64,000 bases of DNA from Volvariella volvacea V23. Taxonomy: Eukaryota; Basidiomycota; Agaricomycetes; Agaricales; Pluteaceae. The stretch is from the NCBI GenBank assembly GCA_000349905.1, contig KB722747.1, forward strand, positions 351,167-415,166, read 5' to 3'. A model generated the notes under the pieces. That model did no database searches and was not told where the DNA came from. It was given only the letters and a program-made list of their open reading frames with translations. Numbering within the stretch: the first letter of the stretch is position 1; the number at the start of each line of letters is the position of its first letter. This document shows, piece after piece, positions 46,316-58,711 of the stretch. A program made the translations under genes and the position numbers.

Positions 46316-49300
46316 CTCCAGCGAACAACCGGATGATCATATACAGCGTTGAGCCGATGAATCGAATCACTAGGCGCAGAAGCGTCAATTTCCCAGATTG
46401 AAAGAATCCCAGGCGAAGAAAACTTACATGCCAAACCCGCGACGGAGATGAGCAGGAACGTCAAGTACCCAGCAGTGGTAGAGTTGGCTCCGTCCTCCGC
46501 TGCATTACCCTTCGTCATTCTAGAAACGACGAGTGAGATCAAATTCGCTATCGACATGGGGACCCAACGCTTACAAAATAAGAGCTGCCAGCAAAGCCTG
46601 CAACATAAAGATCATCAGCACCCATACTAACCAAACCATTTACCGATGAATCCACTCACATTCGACAGAGTCCAAGCCAACAACACGTTCGTCCTAAAAT
46701 TCCTATAATAGTCCTCCTGTAGCGTTCCCGCATCCGGCTTGCTCTCCTCCTTGGGCGGCTTCGTGTTGAGCACCACGATGGCGTCCTCGTACGCTGCGTC
46801 AATGTCCTTGTCCTCGGTTGGGATCACGACGTCCGCCTCTTTTTTGTCCGCCGAGGTTTTGACGACGCCGAGGTCGGTGGTCGGTTTGTTGTCGCCTTTG
46901 GTACCCCAGGAGACGTCGTGCACGTTTGCGAACTAGGCCAGGGCTGGGTGGTTAGATAGAGCAGGAGGAGAGAGGAGGTAGACGTACAGCGTAGACGTTG
47001 AGGACCGCAATGTAAGACGGGGCCATGAGCAGGTACTGAATGAACGATGTGATCATATGCCACGGCTCGAACTATCCCAGACATCAGCCTCACACAAACA
47101 ACCGAACCAACACCACTTACGAAAATCAACGAAGCCACAATATACAACCCCAGCGTCGCAAGCAGCGAAATCACAATGTTCCTAAAGATCGAATTCGTAA
47201 ACGCATCCGAAACCGTCAACGGCCGTCCCTCCTGATCCGCGAGCGCTTCTATGCCCTTGAACGCCAACAAGAATGCCGCGATGGTCATGTATATCGTTAT
47301 AATCGCAAATCCGATGAATGCGAGGGTGTAGCTCCACTTCGAGCCTTGTGGACGGTTGCCGAGGGCGAGGATGAAACAGGCAATGAGGAGACCGAGGTAG
47401 AAGTAGTTCAGGATGACGTTGAAGATGTGGATGCCATTTAGACCAAAGCTGGGGTCTTCCATGCCGTCGGAGAGGATGGAGAAGGCGATGTAGTAGTTGG
47501 CCTGGAAGGAGTAGGGTGTGTCAGCACATATATCCGGTGAATTCAACACCCCAAAGCAACTCACCAAAGCGAACCATGAGAAAATGAGATTGAATAACTG
47601 ATACACCATCTCTACATGTATCCAGAACTTTCTGAAAACCGAGTGTGCACTTCTGTAGATGTAGTAAAAGTGGAAAGTACTGTGAACAGCGGCAAAAAAG
47701 GATCCGTTGAGCCATCGACGACGCTGGGAGATCAGCTCGGGCACTTGATCGGGCACATCTGTTACGGCGTAGGCGGATTTGACGTAGTGCAGGATCCAGG
47801 AGCCGCCTCGTTTGGAGACCAGTTCCCAGCAGAGAATCTGTAAATGGGCGAGTTGGCAAGGGTGATTGTGGTGTGAATAGGCTCAGACTCACTCGATCTT
47901 CGGCGAGGTACATGTTTGCAGTGAAGATATCCGCACCAGCACCATGCTGGGGGCACAAATTAGCCCCTGGTCTGATTGTTAACAAGTCATAGCACTCACC
48001 ATCTTTTCACCCAAGAAATACTTCTGCAGCGGTCCCTCGCCCGCCGAGTCGTTCTGCAACGCGATATACCTGTACGCGCTAAAAGCACCGGGCAAGACCG
48101 ATATATACCCAAACACCGACTCGAGCGGCTTATCCAAAATATTCGACATCTTGTACTCAAAATTCTGCGCCGCGACTGTTCGATAAAAACGACTCAGTAC
48201 ACCAATCGCATGCAACGCAAAGCCACTTACCCAACGGGTTAATCAGGTTCAACCCAAACCTCCCTTTCAGGGCCACAATCTCTCCACACGCGCCGCCCAC
48301 GCTCGAGTTGATGTCGAACGCTTTCCAGAGATGGTATATGCTCGTCGGGCCGGGCATCGTTCCGACATCGAGGAGGACGCAGACGTTGGGCTGGAGGATG
48401 GGCCCAAACGCGTTGAAGAACCAGCGGTGGGAGTTGATCTTTTTTTGGTTCTTTTCCTTGAGGCAGAAGATGAGCTGGACGGGGACGACGCCTTTTTCGG
48501 CGCCTTCGATTTTCATGGAGGGGGTGATGGAGACTGGGTGGGGAGGGGTTAGGAGGGGAGCGAGAGAAGAGGGGAGGGCGTACTTTGCGTTGTGTACTCG
48601 TAGATGTGAGCGGTAACGGGTTGGTTGTTGATCATGCTCTGAACCCGGCATCGTCACTTGTCAATGATCACAAGAATGCATGCCCACGTACCTTTGCCAA
48701 TCCGTCCTGATAGCACCCCATGGCAGCAATGACACTCAACGTCCTCGAGTTGATCTTTGTTCTCCCGTCGCTAACGATACACACTACGACCTTCTGCCAT
48801 CCGTCCTTGCCCCACATCTTACTTCTGTCCCTCTTACACAGATGCATCACGTTCTTGATCACACCGTGCATTGTCCGGCAGAAGAGCTCCTCGTCTTCGT
48901 TGTACATGGTCATGACGATGAAGAGCTCGGTCCTGCGGGGCGGATCGTACATCACCTGACGGAGCGTGAAGCCCGAGTCCTTGAAGTCGTTCGGGTCGCA
49001 GGTCGCGGCCGTGTAGCGCATGTGGGTGAACTCCTTGTCGTCCTTGCGGGCGCACATGTTGAGCAGCTTGGACGGGACTTTGGCGTCTATGACGAGGTTC
49101 CCGTGGAACAGTCTGTGCACGGTTCAGGTTTTTTAAATGAAAAAAGGCGTGATTTGGTACGCACTCTACTCGTTTGATGGTCTTGTACCGTCGTGGGACG
49201 CGCTGAGGGATTCGTCCGTATCGAACACCAGAGTCGGGCTGCGAGTCCTCCTCATACGCCCCAGGCATGACGAATCCCCCGCTAAACCCGTCGTTCCCTC

Positions 49301-49921
49301 CTCCATACCCTCCGCCTCCACCAACACCGCCGCGCCCACCACCATATCCATCGTTCCTATGCCCATCCCTCCTCAACAAAGGAATATCCCCACCATCACC
49401 CACCATATCATCGTGATCAACATAGTGACTATTCCGATCATAAGCCGATACGGGAGATACGCTCGTCTGATAAGATGGGCCGCTGTTCGATACGGGCGGT
49501 GGCGATAACGGGTGGATGGGCGGGATAATGGGCGCGCCGGTGCTGAAGGTGACGTGCGATGGCTGGGGCGGACCTGGCGGTGGCGAATTGCCGTGGATCG
49601 GGAGGCCATACTGGTCGTGCGTGGGAGGGGAGTTGATCGGGACGCCATACTGGTCAGTCGGGGCCTGGGGGAGCGGGGGTGGGGTGGGGGCGCGGAGAAC
49701 CCGCCGCCAAAGTTGCTGGGAGGGGGCGGGACGGAGGAGTAGGGATCGTATTGCTGCTGGTGGGGCTCGAAGGGGTTCGGGGAGGAGGAGAGCTGGTAGG
49801 GAGGGTACCCGTCGTTGTAGTGTCTTCTTTGTGCTTCGTCTGCCTGGGATCCCCAAGGGGTATCGATCAGTCTTTTCCTTTGTCTGATGCTGCGGGTAGT
49901 CACCTCTGGATAACGCGACAT
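46316..49921 (-). CDS. Chitin synthase (division 1, QRRRW type)
   Basis: A multi-exon gene of about 900-950 aa. The N-terminal 230 residues are disordered, rich in Pro, Gly, Tyr and Gln. The catalytic region carries [64 protein letters not shown] and [18 protein letters not shown], the glycosyltransferase family 2 signature of chitin synthases. The QRRRW form and short N-terminus without a myosin head place it in division 1 (classes I-III). Several membrane helices follow, ending [19 protein letters not shown]. It polymerises UDP-GlcNAc into cell-wall chitin at the plasma membrane. The start ATG at 49921 heads a six-codon exon (MSRYPE) spliced to [13 protein letters not shown]. Confidence 0.92.
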
Positions 49922-50504
49922 TGCGGATCGCGCTTGGACTGGGTATGGAGCGCTTGACCTGGTGTGGGTGTTGGTGTTGCGCGCGCACGAGCTGTGGGGT
50001 TGTTGATTGATATGGGCAGACCGGACAGCAGTTGAAAACACGGGTTATACGTAGAGAAAAACGAGGCTGTACGCTAGGCAAACACGCTGATGTTGATCAA
50101 CACAGATACCGATAATCCAGGGGCTGCGGATGATGCAGAGTGCCAATCGCGGACGACACGAGTTCGGTTTGGGTGCCTGCTCGTTTGCTAGAGCGCCTGG
50201 ATTGTCGCGGCGTTGGGAGCGTTGGCCTTGGTGGGCTTCAGGAGTGCGAGAGTGTGGAGAGAGCAGCAGAGGAACGGGTAAAGGGGTGAGAGGGAGATTG
50301 GGACGGGTATTGTTGGACGGCAATGCGCTAAAAATGGTAACCTCTACCAGGGCCACCGCCTCACGCTCACACAGCTTGTCACAGCCGACACCCAATAAAT
50401 TTGTAAGGGCGCCAATGTGCACATGCTTCTCAGCACAGAGACTTGTATTGCGATCACGACATGGTAACAGATATTGGGTATGTGTATATAATCCAGAATC
50501 GTGA
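49922..50504. other. Intergenic, chitin synthase upstream region
   Basis: A 583-bp spacer between chitin synthase and the sterol isomerase gene, both on the minus strand. No gene is supported. Confidence 0.5.
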
Positions 50505-51441
50505 CTATCCTCGCTTTACCTTGGCGGTGACGGAGCTTTGGGCGGCGCGAAGGGCACCGGCAACGTGATTGTAGGAATCAACCAGGAGGACGAAGGGAAT
50601 GACGACCCAGCTGTGGCGTAGAGCGTCAATCAGAGCTGTCTGGGTAGAAACGGCATGTACTTACATAAAGTTCATAAACTGCAAACCGCACAGAACAAAG
50701 ATCAGCACCCTTCACCGCAGTCTCAATTGGTCGTACTCACGAATAGATAAACCCACAAATACAGCGCATTCCCCGTGTTCAGATTCGGGCTCCCAGTCAA
50801 CCACTCTGGGCAGAACGTGATCCATCCACCATAGATCTCGGCCGTGCTGACGACGATGATCCAATAATGCCTCGCAGGGTCGTTCTTGGTCAAGAGGTAA
50901 AGGATGTAGCAGGCGAGCGGACCTGCCCCCAAGACGGTGAGGATCTCGAGCGAGACGACGGTGGGGTCGGCAAAGCCCCATCTGTAGTCCGCTCGGGTGT
51001 ACTCCTTCCCTGTGGATGAGAATGAGGTTGGGAAGCGGGAGGGCGGAATGGGGACGTACACATCTCGGCAAACATCCCTTCACTCGTGTTCACCTGTCTC
51101 CCGAACATCGAGAGCCATAGCCACGATCCTTCGAACGAAAAGTGGATCAGAGCGTCGAATGCCTGTCCGAGTCGATGCCATCACAATGCACGTAGCAACC
51201 ACGACAGCCACGTCAAATTCGAATTCGAACCGGATGCGCTCATCAGTCCACCTCGAGAGCAGCGCGAATCATAAAAAGAACCACTTACAAACCATATGAA
51301 CGTATACCTATCCTGCCACCTCGCATTCTTTGGCAGCAGCGCCTGAGCGCCTATGTATGCCAACGACAAGACACCGACTACTCCCAAGAGGGAATATGCG
51401 GATGTCAAGGTGAATATGGATGAGACCGTGTCTGTCGACAT
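50505..51441 (-). CDS. EBP: EBP-type sterol isomerase (EXPERA domain)
   Basis: Five exons (51441-51289, 51162-51060, 51009-50741, 50678-50665, 50610-50505) join in frame to 214 aa. Exon 4 is a 14-bp microexon. The protein has a membrane segment near the N-terminus and the EBP signature residues: AFDALIHFSFEGSWLWLS, FAEMWKEYTRADYRW, STAEIYGGWITFCPEW and FFMNFIWVVIPFVLLVDSY. In the family these His, Glu and Trp residues line the ER active site that shifts the sterol delta-8 double bond to delta-7. Fungi often use the unrelated Erg2 for this step, so the physiological substrate is inferred. The tail ends AKVKRG. Confidence 0.85.
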
Positions 51442-51830
51442 CGCCCAGTTGCTGTCTGTCCGCCGTGTAGTTCAACTTTTGGCGAGGATTTTTGGTTCCA
51501 GGAAGACACCGAAAACGCCGAGCCAAATCGGCTAGGCACGAAATGACCAGCCCTAAACGTGGGGTAGGGCGCTCACACAAACCCGAGCGCTAGACGTATA
51601 GCCACCAAATCATATGAAATTTACACGGGATGACCTGCCTCTCGATTACACAGCTTTCAACGATTTTACAATACAAACCCGTGCCTATACAATGTCCCTA
51701 TTCTTGATGACAGACTGTAGAAAGGAAAACGCATGCATAGTGTGGAGTCACAAGATCACGCACAGTGACCTGCATGCACACTGATTGGTAGAAGGTTCTA
51801 CCTCCACTGCGTCTATAGAAGGAATTCCAC
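51442..51830. other. Intergenic, no gene
   Basis: A 389-bp spacer between the sterol isomerase start and the kinase-like pseudogene. Nothing is supported. Confidence 0.45.
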
Positions 51831-52893
51831 TTAGATCACCAGAAACAAAAGTTCGCGGATTGACATACCAGGAGGCCAAAACCGCATCTCCCGTGCCATC
51901 ATGAGGAGATTAGCACAGTCCCTGTGACGCGTGGTGTTAATAACATCCTTAGGTGCTTCGAAATTGTAACGCATTTTGCATTTAGGCTTGTGCTTGGCGA
52001 GGTGGTAGAGGTCGATAATCCGGACGCTGTCGACGAGCTCGCTGTCGCTGTCTTTGGCTTGAACGTTGGATTCGCTGGAACTGGAACTAGCACTGCAATC
52101 CTTAGATCTGAGGCCAACATGCTTTCGAACTCGCACGACATTGACGTGCTGGATATCCCCATTGTGAAAACTTGTAACGCAAAAGCTTACTTTGTCTGCC
52201 TCGGCAACTCGCTCAGCGCACCACCGACCTTTTCTCCACAAAATTTCAAAACGAGGCACCCAGCGTACAACCGTTCGAGTTTAGAATCTTGGCCACGGGA
52301 TGTCAAAGTGCGGGTCCACATCGCCGACAGGCTGTTGTAGCAAATTGGAATTGCGCCTCCTGGACCTGAGCCTTGGGTCTTCGTCATTTTGATGTATCGA
52401 GAGCATTCCTTTTCCAGCTTGGCCAGACCTTGTTCGCCGAAGCGGAACTTGAGCGCTAGTTGCACCGGGCGTGAGTTTTTATTGGGAGTGCTAGCGCTCG
52501 TGCCAGTGCCAGTGTCTGGTGTTGCTGGGCACGGAATATGGTCGCATGCTCGCCGGTGGGCTCACGACCATCAGGGTCACCGTGACCAACATGGTGGATT
52601 ACCTCTTCTACCTCAATGTTCTTGAATCTCACTAGGCTGAACCGGGCAAACATCTCGCATGTCGGGTAAAGGAGATGGAAAATGGGGTTCGCGTGCTGCT
52701 GCTGCTGCATGAATGGGCCAAGGCTCGGGGAGAAAGTCAGGCTTGTTCGCCGCCGTGATGGAAGGTCATCTGGTGCGCCCGGGTGCAACATGTGCCAGTA
52801 CGGGTCCCAGTCCCAGATGGGACCGGGCATGATGAGACCGGGCATGATGAAGCCTGGCCCGGGCGTGACGAGACTTGGCATGAGGAAATTCAT
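51831..52893 (-). pseudogene. Kinase-like gene copy with frameshifts
   Basis: A Met/Pro/Gly-rich N-terminus (SLVTPGPGFIMPGLIMPGP) leads to FKNIEVEEVIHHVG and GEHATIFRAQQ. The Lys-bearing strand VQLALKFRFGEQGLAKLEKE lies in another frame, and LYAGCLVLKFCGEKVGGAL continues there. The catalytic-loop segment FHNGDIQHVNVVRV (a HxDxxxxN-like pattern) and the DFG-like RIIDLYHLAKHKPKC again lie in a different frame, with no normal-sized intron between. It shares the order of blocks with the copy at 20527-21845. Two frame breaks suggest a pseudogene or sequence errors; the catalytic Asp and Asn are still present here. Confidence 0.55.
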
Positions 52894-53327
52894 GATGTGG
52901 TACTATCGGTTGGGTGTTGGGTGTAGGTTTGAGTAGTACAGATAGAACCGATTCGAAGACGACACGAGTTTTGGTTAGTCAAAGTGCTGAGATATAATAG
53001 GGAGGCTCAAGCGCTCAAGGTTCGCAGGTTGCAGACGCAGACCGCAGACGCAGAACGACAGGGTGACATCATGCATGTCACAAGCCCAGAGTTCCCCTCC
53101 CACCTCTTTGCCATGTCGGCAATTCCCAAAGTGGCAATGAGTCCATATGATTTCAACACCCATGGCCACGGAGAAGACACCACCACCCCACCAGTCAAGG
53201 TCCTATTCCCAAGGAACAGCATCCCATTTGGCATATACTTTTGATAAAAGGTCAGTGCTTGCAACTTCCAGACAATGTTGCTGGTACTACTGAGCAACCC
53301 TGAACCAGGGCGGGAAGTGTACGAGAT
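52894..53327. other. Spacer between two kinase-like loci
   Basis: A plus-strand frame at 52984-53244 (contains VTSPEFPSHLFAMSAIPKVA) is open but unidentified. It may be a 5' exon of the FunK1-like gene or random. Confidence 0.35.
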
Positions 53328-55733
53328 ATGCATTCGGTTGATCAGGACCTCGAAAACACGCAAACAGTCCCCTTTAACTCAATGCTAGTTGCTCTCATAG
53401 CCCGGATGATGATGAACAAGGCTGGAGACACTGCACTCGATTCCCGGATTGAGCAGGTCCTTAAAGAGGCGCAGGAATGCTTTCAGGAAATATTGGATAC
53501 CTCTGTTGAATTCACCAACAGCAGTCTTGACGAATCTCCTGAGGGCGAGCATGAGGGAAAGGTCGAGAGAAATGAAGGCATACTTGAAGGAATAGTGCGT
53601 TAGCATGTCGGTTGACGTTTTTAAGAGCTAATATACTCCTAGCTGTGCCACAACCAAAGAAACACCTCGTTACGCTCCCTTTGCGATTGCCTTGAATGTC
53701 ATCATGACGGAGTACCGAGACAGAGAATTCGAAAATCTCACCATGGCCATTCCTTCTAGTAGAGGGAACCAAGAGCTTATTTTTATTCCCAACGATCCTC
53801 AAGTCATACAGGCTCACCCAGCCACCTATCTCGGTGCTCCCATTAAGCGGAAACCAGACATTATTGCAGTGTATGTGGAACTGCTGAAAATTCTTACAGA
53901 AGACACTGAACGCTTAAATTTTGATGATATGGTCACACTTGTCGCAAAAGGTCTGGCAAATAATCGAATGAAAGCGGGTCAGGCGAGTCAGAATGCACCA
54001 GGATGGGATGGTATCCGCCAAACATGGGAATTGAAGGCATCCAAGAAGATTGATGCAAGTGCGTTGAATCGAAGGATAGAGGGAAAGGGTATGAATTCCG
54101 CTAAATATACTTGGTGATTGACTTACGTTCGTGGAATTAATAGATGTTATCCTACCTCCCACAACTACGCCTACCGCACAACCGACGACCAAGCCATCTG
54201 GAACAGGAAGAGGTAGAAAGCGCGAGCGCTCAGCAACGGACTCGGAGGAGGGCCGGTCAGAAAGTAAGCGCCACTGCAGCGGATGGCAAGGGGAGCTTCC
54301 GCTTTTGCGGATGCCGCCTGGGATACAATGTGCCAATTATGCAATTGAGCATCTGGGCTCTGGCTGGTGCGTATCCCATTGTATCGTTATGTTTTTGGAG
54401 GCTAAGCGATTGTGTATAACTTTGATCTACGGAGTGACACTCGACCTGAAATGATTGTATTAGACAGCAAGCTGACGTTGCGGTATTTCGACAAGGAAGG
54501 CTGCATCAATACCACACCCATCGATATTATAAACCAACTTCCATTGCTTGTGGTAACGGCGGTGGTCTTTCAGCGGCTCAGTGATTCCGTGTGGGGATTA
54601 TATCCTACCGAAGTATCTCATCCAGACAATGGTACAACAAGATGGCGGAAGGATCAGGACGCAGAATGCTATTCGAGCTCATTGGTCGTCGATCCTTCAA
54701 TGCAGGAGTCACTGAGCACGTGGGCCCCTCTACTGGAGGATCCACTCAGGCACCCTAGCCTAAAGTGAGCACCCAGATTCCAGCTGCGCGTTCCGGCCAT
54801 TTATCTTTCAAGTCTGTCTGGTCAGAGTGCGGCCGCGATCGGGAGGTACACATTATCCGCCAAGCATACGAGCGTGCCAAGCTACTTCCTCAAGCACACC
54901 GACCGAGCATCACACAGCATCTACCAACGGTCGTTGCACACGGAGAGCTGGGCCACGCATCGACTGCTATCATCAGAAAACTGCTTTCCTTGACACGCGT
55001 CCGCACATGGCTCGTGGCCAAGCGACTTGAGCATCTGCCATCCGAATCGCGCACGGCAGATGACTTTTGGGCCGCTTCTGGGACCTTGTTCGTTGTGAGT
55101 TTGGATCTATCCCTAGTCACTCTAGTGAACCGCCTGCACCTGCCCACGTCTTTTTTAGGTCACTTTTTGTTGTGGAAGGTTGGCGTTGCGCATGGAGACA
55201 TCCGCCTTGGCAACGTGATGTACGATCCAGAGTCCAAGAGAGCAGCGCTGAGCGACTTTGATCTTGCGACGTTGGTGGACCCTGGTACTCGTATTCCAGA
55301 TAGGAGGGGTTGGGAGCGTACGGAACGAAACCGCACATGGCGATGGAACTTCTCAAATTACCTGATGGATCAGTCAGGAGAAGATATCGGCTTGATTTAG
55401 AATCGTTTGGGTGGTGTCTTTTTGACCAGTGTTTGGAAACACCGAGAACTGGGGTTTTCTATCGTTTGTAGAGCTCCACGTGCAAAGCTCGCAATGTGTG
55501 CCGATGTCTTTGAGCTTGAGCCCAAGGACTGGTATGAGAAGTTTCGGAATATGGTTTGTGAGTGGATCCAGGAGTTGGGGAATGATCATGGCCGCCTAGT
55601 TCGTGCAAGGGTAAGGCACAAGGGTGCAGGTGAGGAGGAGTACGAGAAAGAGGAGTGGAAGGATGAGGATTATGTCCGGAGAGTTTTGAGGATATGTGGA
55701 GAACAGGGTGTACAGGTGCCTATTGGTGACTAA
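53328..55733 (+). pseudogene. FunK1-type fungal protein kinase gene, frameshifted
   Basis: The N-terminal region has YAPFAIALNVIMTEYRDREF, KRKPDIIAVYVELLKI and a basic KRERSATDSEE linker. Then come IQCANYAIEHLGSG and, across a GTGCGT...GGAG intron, LDSKLTLRYFDKEG and INQLPLLVVTAVVFQRL, characteristic of FunK1-like (PF17667) proteins. The kinase core shows VGVAHGDIRLGNVMYD (catalytic loop) and LSDFDLATLV (DFD in place of DFG). Near 55318 the frame of RRGWERT shifts by one base to GTKPHMAMELLKLPDGSV, and another break follows before 55440. These breaks imply a pseudogene or assembly error. The family is fungus-specific, of unknown substrate. Confidence 0.65.
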
Positions 55734-56001
55734 TGGGTGGATCTGGATATTCAAAAGTGATGCATTGTTCAGATAGAGACTACGTTCTTGTTGTATTTTC
55801 CTACAATGGCATAGTACAAGAACTTGAATCCCACAAATCGTTACAAGTGCCTCCTTCCCTTCGCAGAGACAGAAATCAAAAGTGCTAATCTATGGTCCAA
55901 TTAATAGTCTAAATTCCGTCTATAGATACAGTATATCGCCAAAACATTCAACTCTCCCCCCTTCCTTCTCCCCCCTTCCCACTTTCCCGTCCCTCAACCA
56001 C

Positions 56002-58711
56002 CTATACTCGTCCCTCATTCTCCTCTTTTTCCTTCTCGTTTTCCTTCTCCTCTTTCTCCTTCGACTCGGCATCCTTCCTAGCCTCAACCTCCATCTCCCA
56101 CTTCTCCGCTTTCTCCCTCCACACCCTACCCTTCCACGAAACGAGGAGTATAAACGCCCCACTGAGCGCCATGATAACACCCCAGATGGTGTACATCCAC
56201 CCTGAAATGAAATAGTCGAGTCGGATCAGCATCGTTGATGTCGGATCGTGGATCTGGGATGGGGTTGACTTACCGTCGCCTAATCCGTCCTAATGAGTTG
56301 ATTGCCAGCGAATGTATGCATGCGTACGTGTGTGTGTGTGTAGACAAGGGATGATCAAGATGTGCTTTGGGAGAATAGTGGGTAGCCGGACGTACCTGGA
56401 GAGGAACGGCGACTTCGGTGGCGACAAAGGCGGCCACGCCTCTAAACGCGCTGTTGGTCGACACGGCCGCGGACGAGCGGCCGACGTTGGCGTCGACGAT
56501 GTATGCGAGTGTGCTCGTGTATTGCCATCTACAAAGCGAGAATGGATGGATGGGATTTTTGGTACATGGTCAATGGGAGGGTAGGGAGGGGATGCATAGC
56601 GGGTTGAGGCTTACATCGAGAAGAAGCCGCAGGCGAAGAGGAAGACGACGATGGCGGAGACGTGGACGTGTTGGTGGCTTACCCAGCCGAAGGCGAGGAT
56701 GCAGGGTGGGAGCATTATTACGCCCAGGAGGGTGCTTTTGAGGCGCATCTAGTGGTAGATTAGGGAAGCAGGGGTGTTGGTAAGAGTATTTTGTGGGAAA
56801 GGCAGATGGCATCATATATGTGGCGAAGTGAGTGAAAGTCATACCTCTGCGTAGCTTTTGCCGCCGTTGGCTGCTTTACGTCGCGCGAGCTCGCGGTCCG
56901 ACCATCGGCCGCCGAGTACGCTTCCGGCTATGCATCCTGTTGGTGTGATGCGCATATATGCATTTACAGAGACGAGATAGGACGAGAGTAAGATGAGTGA
57001 GAGGGGGGCAAGGTCGATTTAGTGCCAGGTTTGTGTGTGTATTTGTAGGAAAGTGGTGGAGGGAGCTTACCGAATCCATAAGCGAGAACAACCAACCCGA
57101 TGTTCAGCGCGTCGTAGCCGTATGCGGAACTCAGAGTTCGTGAAGACGTATACGTGAGCAGATACCCAAATGCGAATTGAAAGCCTATAATTAGGAATGA
57201 CAACATGCAAATCTAGGCATGATCACAAATGAGTGTTGGAAGGAAGACCAACCGGATGCAACGAGGATGATGATATTGTTTAATCGTCGTAGAACGAGGT
57301 ATTGCGGTCCTATGGGGTTGATGTCTTTCAGCGTCAACTTGATATCTTGAAGCTCCGCCGATACGGCTTTTGTGCTGCTCGTCGTCGTTCGCACTACTGC
57401 ACCAGGATCGATATCTTTCTCCTTCCCCGCCTCTTTCCCAACTTCCTTTTCCCCACCATCTCTCACAGTGACATTATCATCCTCCCCACCCTCCCCATTC
57501 TCGTTCTTGTCCCCCTTCGCCGCGCCCCTCTTGCGCAACGCCTTTGACCGCTCCTTCAGCCTCCGCTTGATGATGTTCTGGTACGTCAGACTTCGTTCGC
57601 GCCGGAAGGTGTCGCGGAAGAAGAGGAGGAAGCAGAGGCTGCAGAAGCCGGAGGAGATGGCGAGGAACCAGAAGACGGCGCGCCAGTTGAAGCCGGTTGT
57701 GAGGGCGCCGCCGAACATGGGCCCTAGAGCCTAGAATAGGAGTGGGAAGGGGGAGGGGAAGGAGGAAAGGGGATAAGGAAGGTATGGGTGAAGGCGGTTG
57801 GGAGGCTTACTGGACCGAGTTGGGGCGCGATGTAGTATATGCCCATCTAGATTGTCAAGATGTCAGTAAGGCTGAGTTTGATGGTATGTTGCCATCGGAT
57901 ACCTTTGTTCCTCTCTCGGCTGGATCGAAGATGTCGGCCAGTGTTGCAGCTCCGATGGTCATGACGGCGCTCATCCTGGTGTGCATGAATCAGCAGCAGA
58001 TTTGATTGCCTTTGCCGTTAGTGAGCTTACCCTGCTGCCTGCAAGCACCGAAATCCAATCACCCTGGATGTAGAATGCATGATGTGATGCGGTCAATCGG
58101 AGCGGTCGGACGAAATGCAAAAAGCCAAGGGAGTATAACAGAAAGGCACGTACAGCTGGATTGTACTGCTCACAGCGGCAGCTATTGATCCTACAGCTGC
58201 CAGCGCTAGCGAGCTCACATACACCGACTACACGACCGCATAAGTCCAAGGGACAGCTTGTGAAAAACGGGGCACGCACCTTTCTGCCCTTAATTTCACT
58301 GATAGCAGCCCAAACAATGGGCATCAGCCCCTGCACGATGATGAACACCGATAGACTCAAGCTGAACTGTGCGCTTGTGGCGTTCAGATCACGCTCCATA
58401 TCGCCGACCGCGGCTTTAGTTGCGTTCGGGGGAGGCAGGGGATAGCAGATGGAGCGTGAGAACGAGGTGCCGGTGAGGGCATGAGGAGAGGGAACGCACG
58501 ATTTTGGATGCTGACGGCGAAGCCTGCCATCATTGAAGCGGACGCTACGAGTGCTAGACTCAGATTCTGGAGGGGGTGAGTTGGAGATTGTGTAGGATGA
58601 TGACAGACGGACCTTTCGGAAGGGAGACCATTTGCGAGGGTCGTTGGAAACTGGCATGTGCTCGATGTCTACTTCGTCTTCGTCGTCGACAGTGGGTGGG
58701 GCGTTGCCCAT
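56002..58711 (-). CDS. MFS transporter, DHA1 family (Qdr/Dtr-like), copy 1
   Basis: About 12 exons encode roughly 570-600 aa. The N-terminal cytosolic part has IEHMPVSNDPRKWSPFRK, followed by membrane segments including LALVASASMMAGFAVSIQN. Family blocks are SLSLSVFIIVQGLMPIVWAA, ISEIKGRK (loop A motif), MTIGAATLADIFDPAERGTK, FGGALTTGFNWRAVFWFL and FRDTFRRERSLTYQN. A long charged central loop comes next. Then GYDALNIGLVVLAYGFG, AYIVDANVGRSSAAVST and DGLGDGWMYTIW. The tail is rich in Glu and Lys. Relatives export polyamines, dityrosine or drugs with proton antiport. It is divergent from its paralogue at 59966-62404. Confidence 0.85.

Noticed and set aside
48680..49508. Open plus-strand frames opposite chitin synthase
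   Set aside because: Shadow of the conserved minus-strand catalytic exon; no domain.
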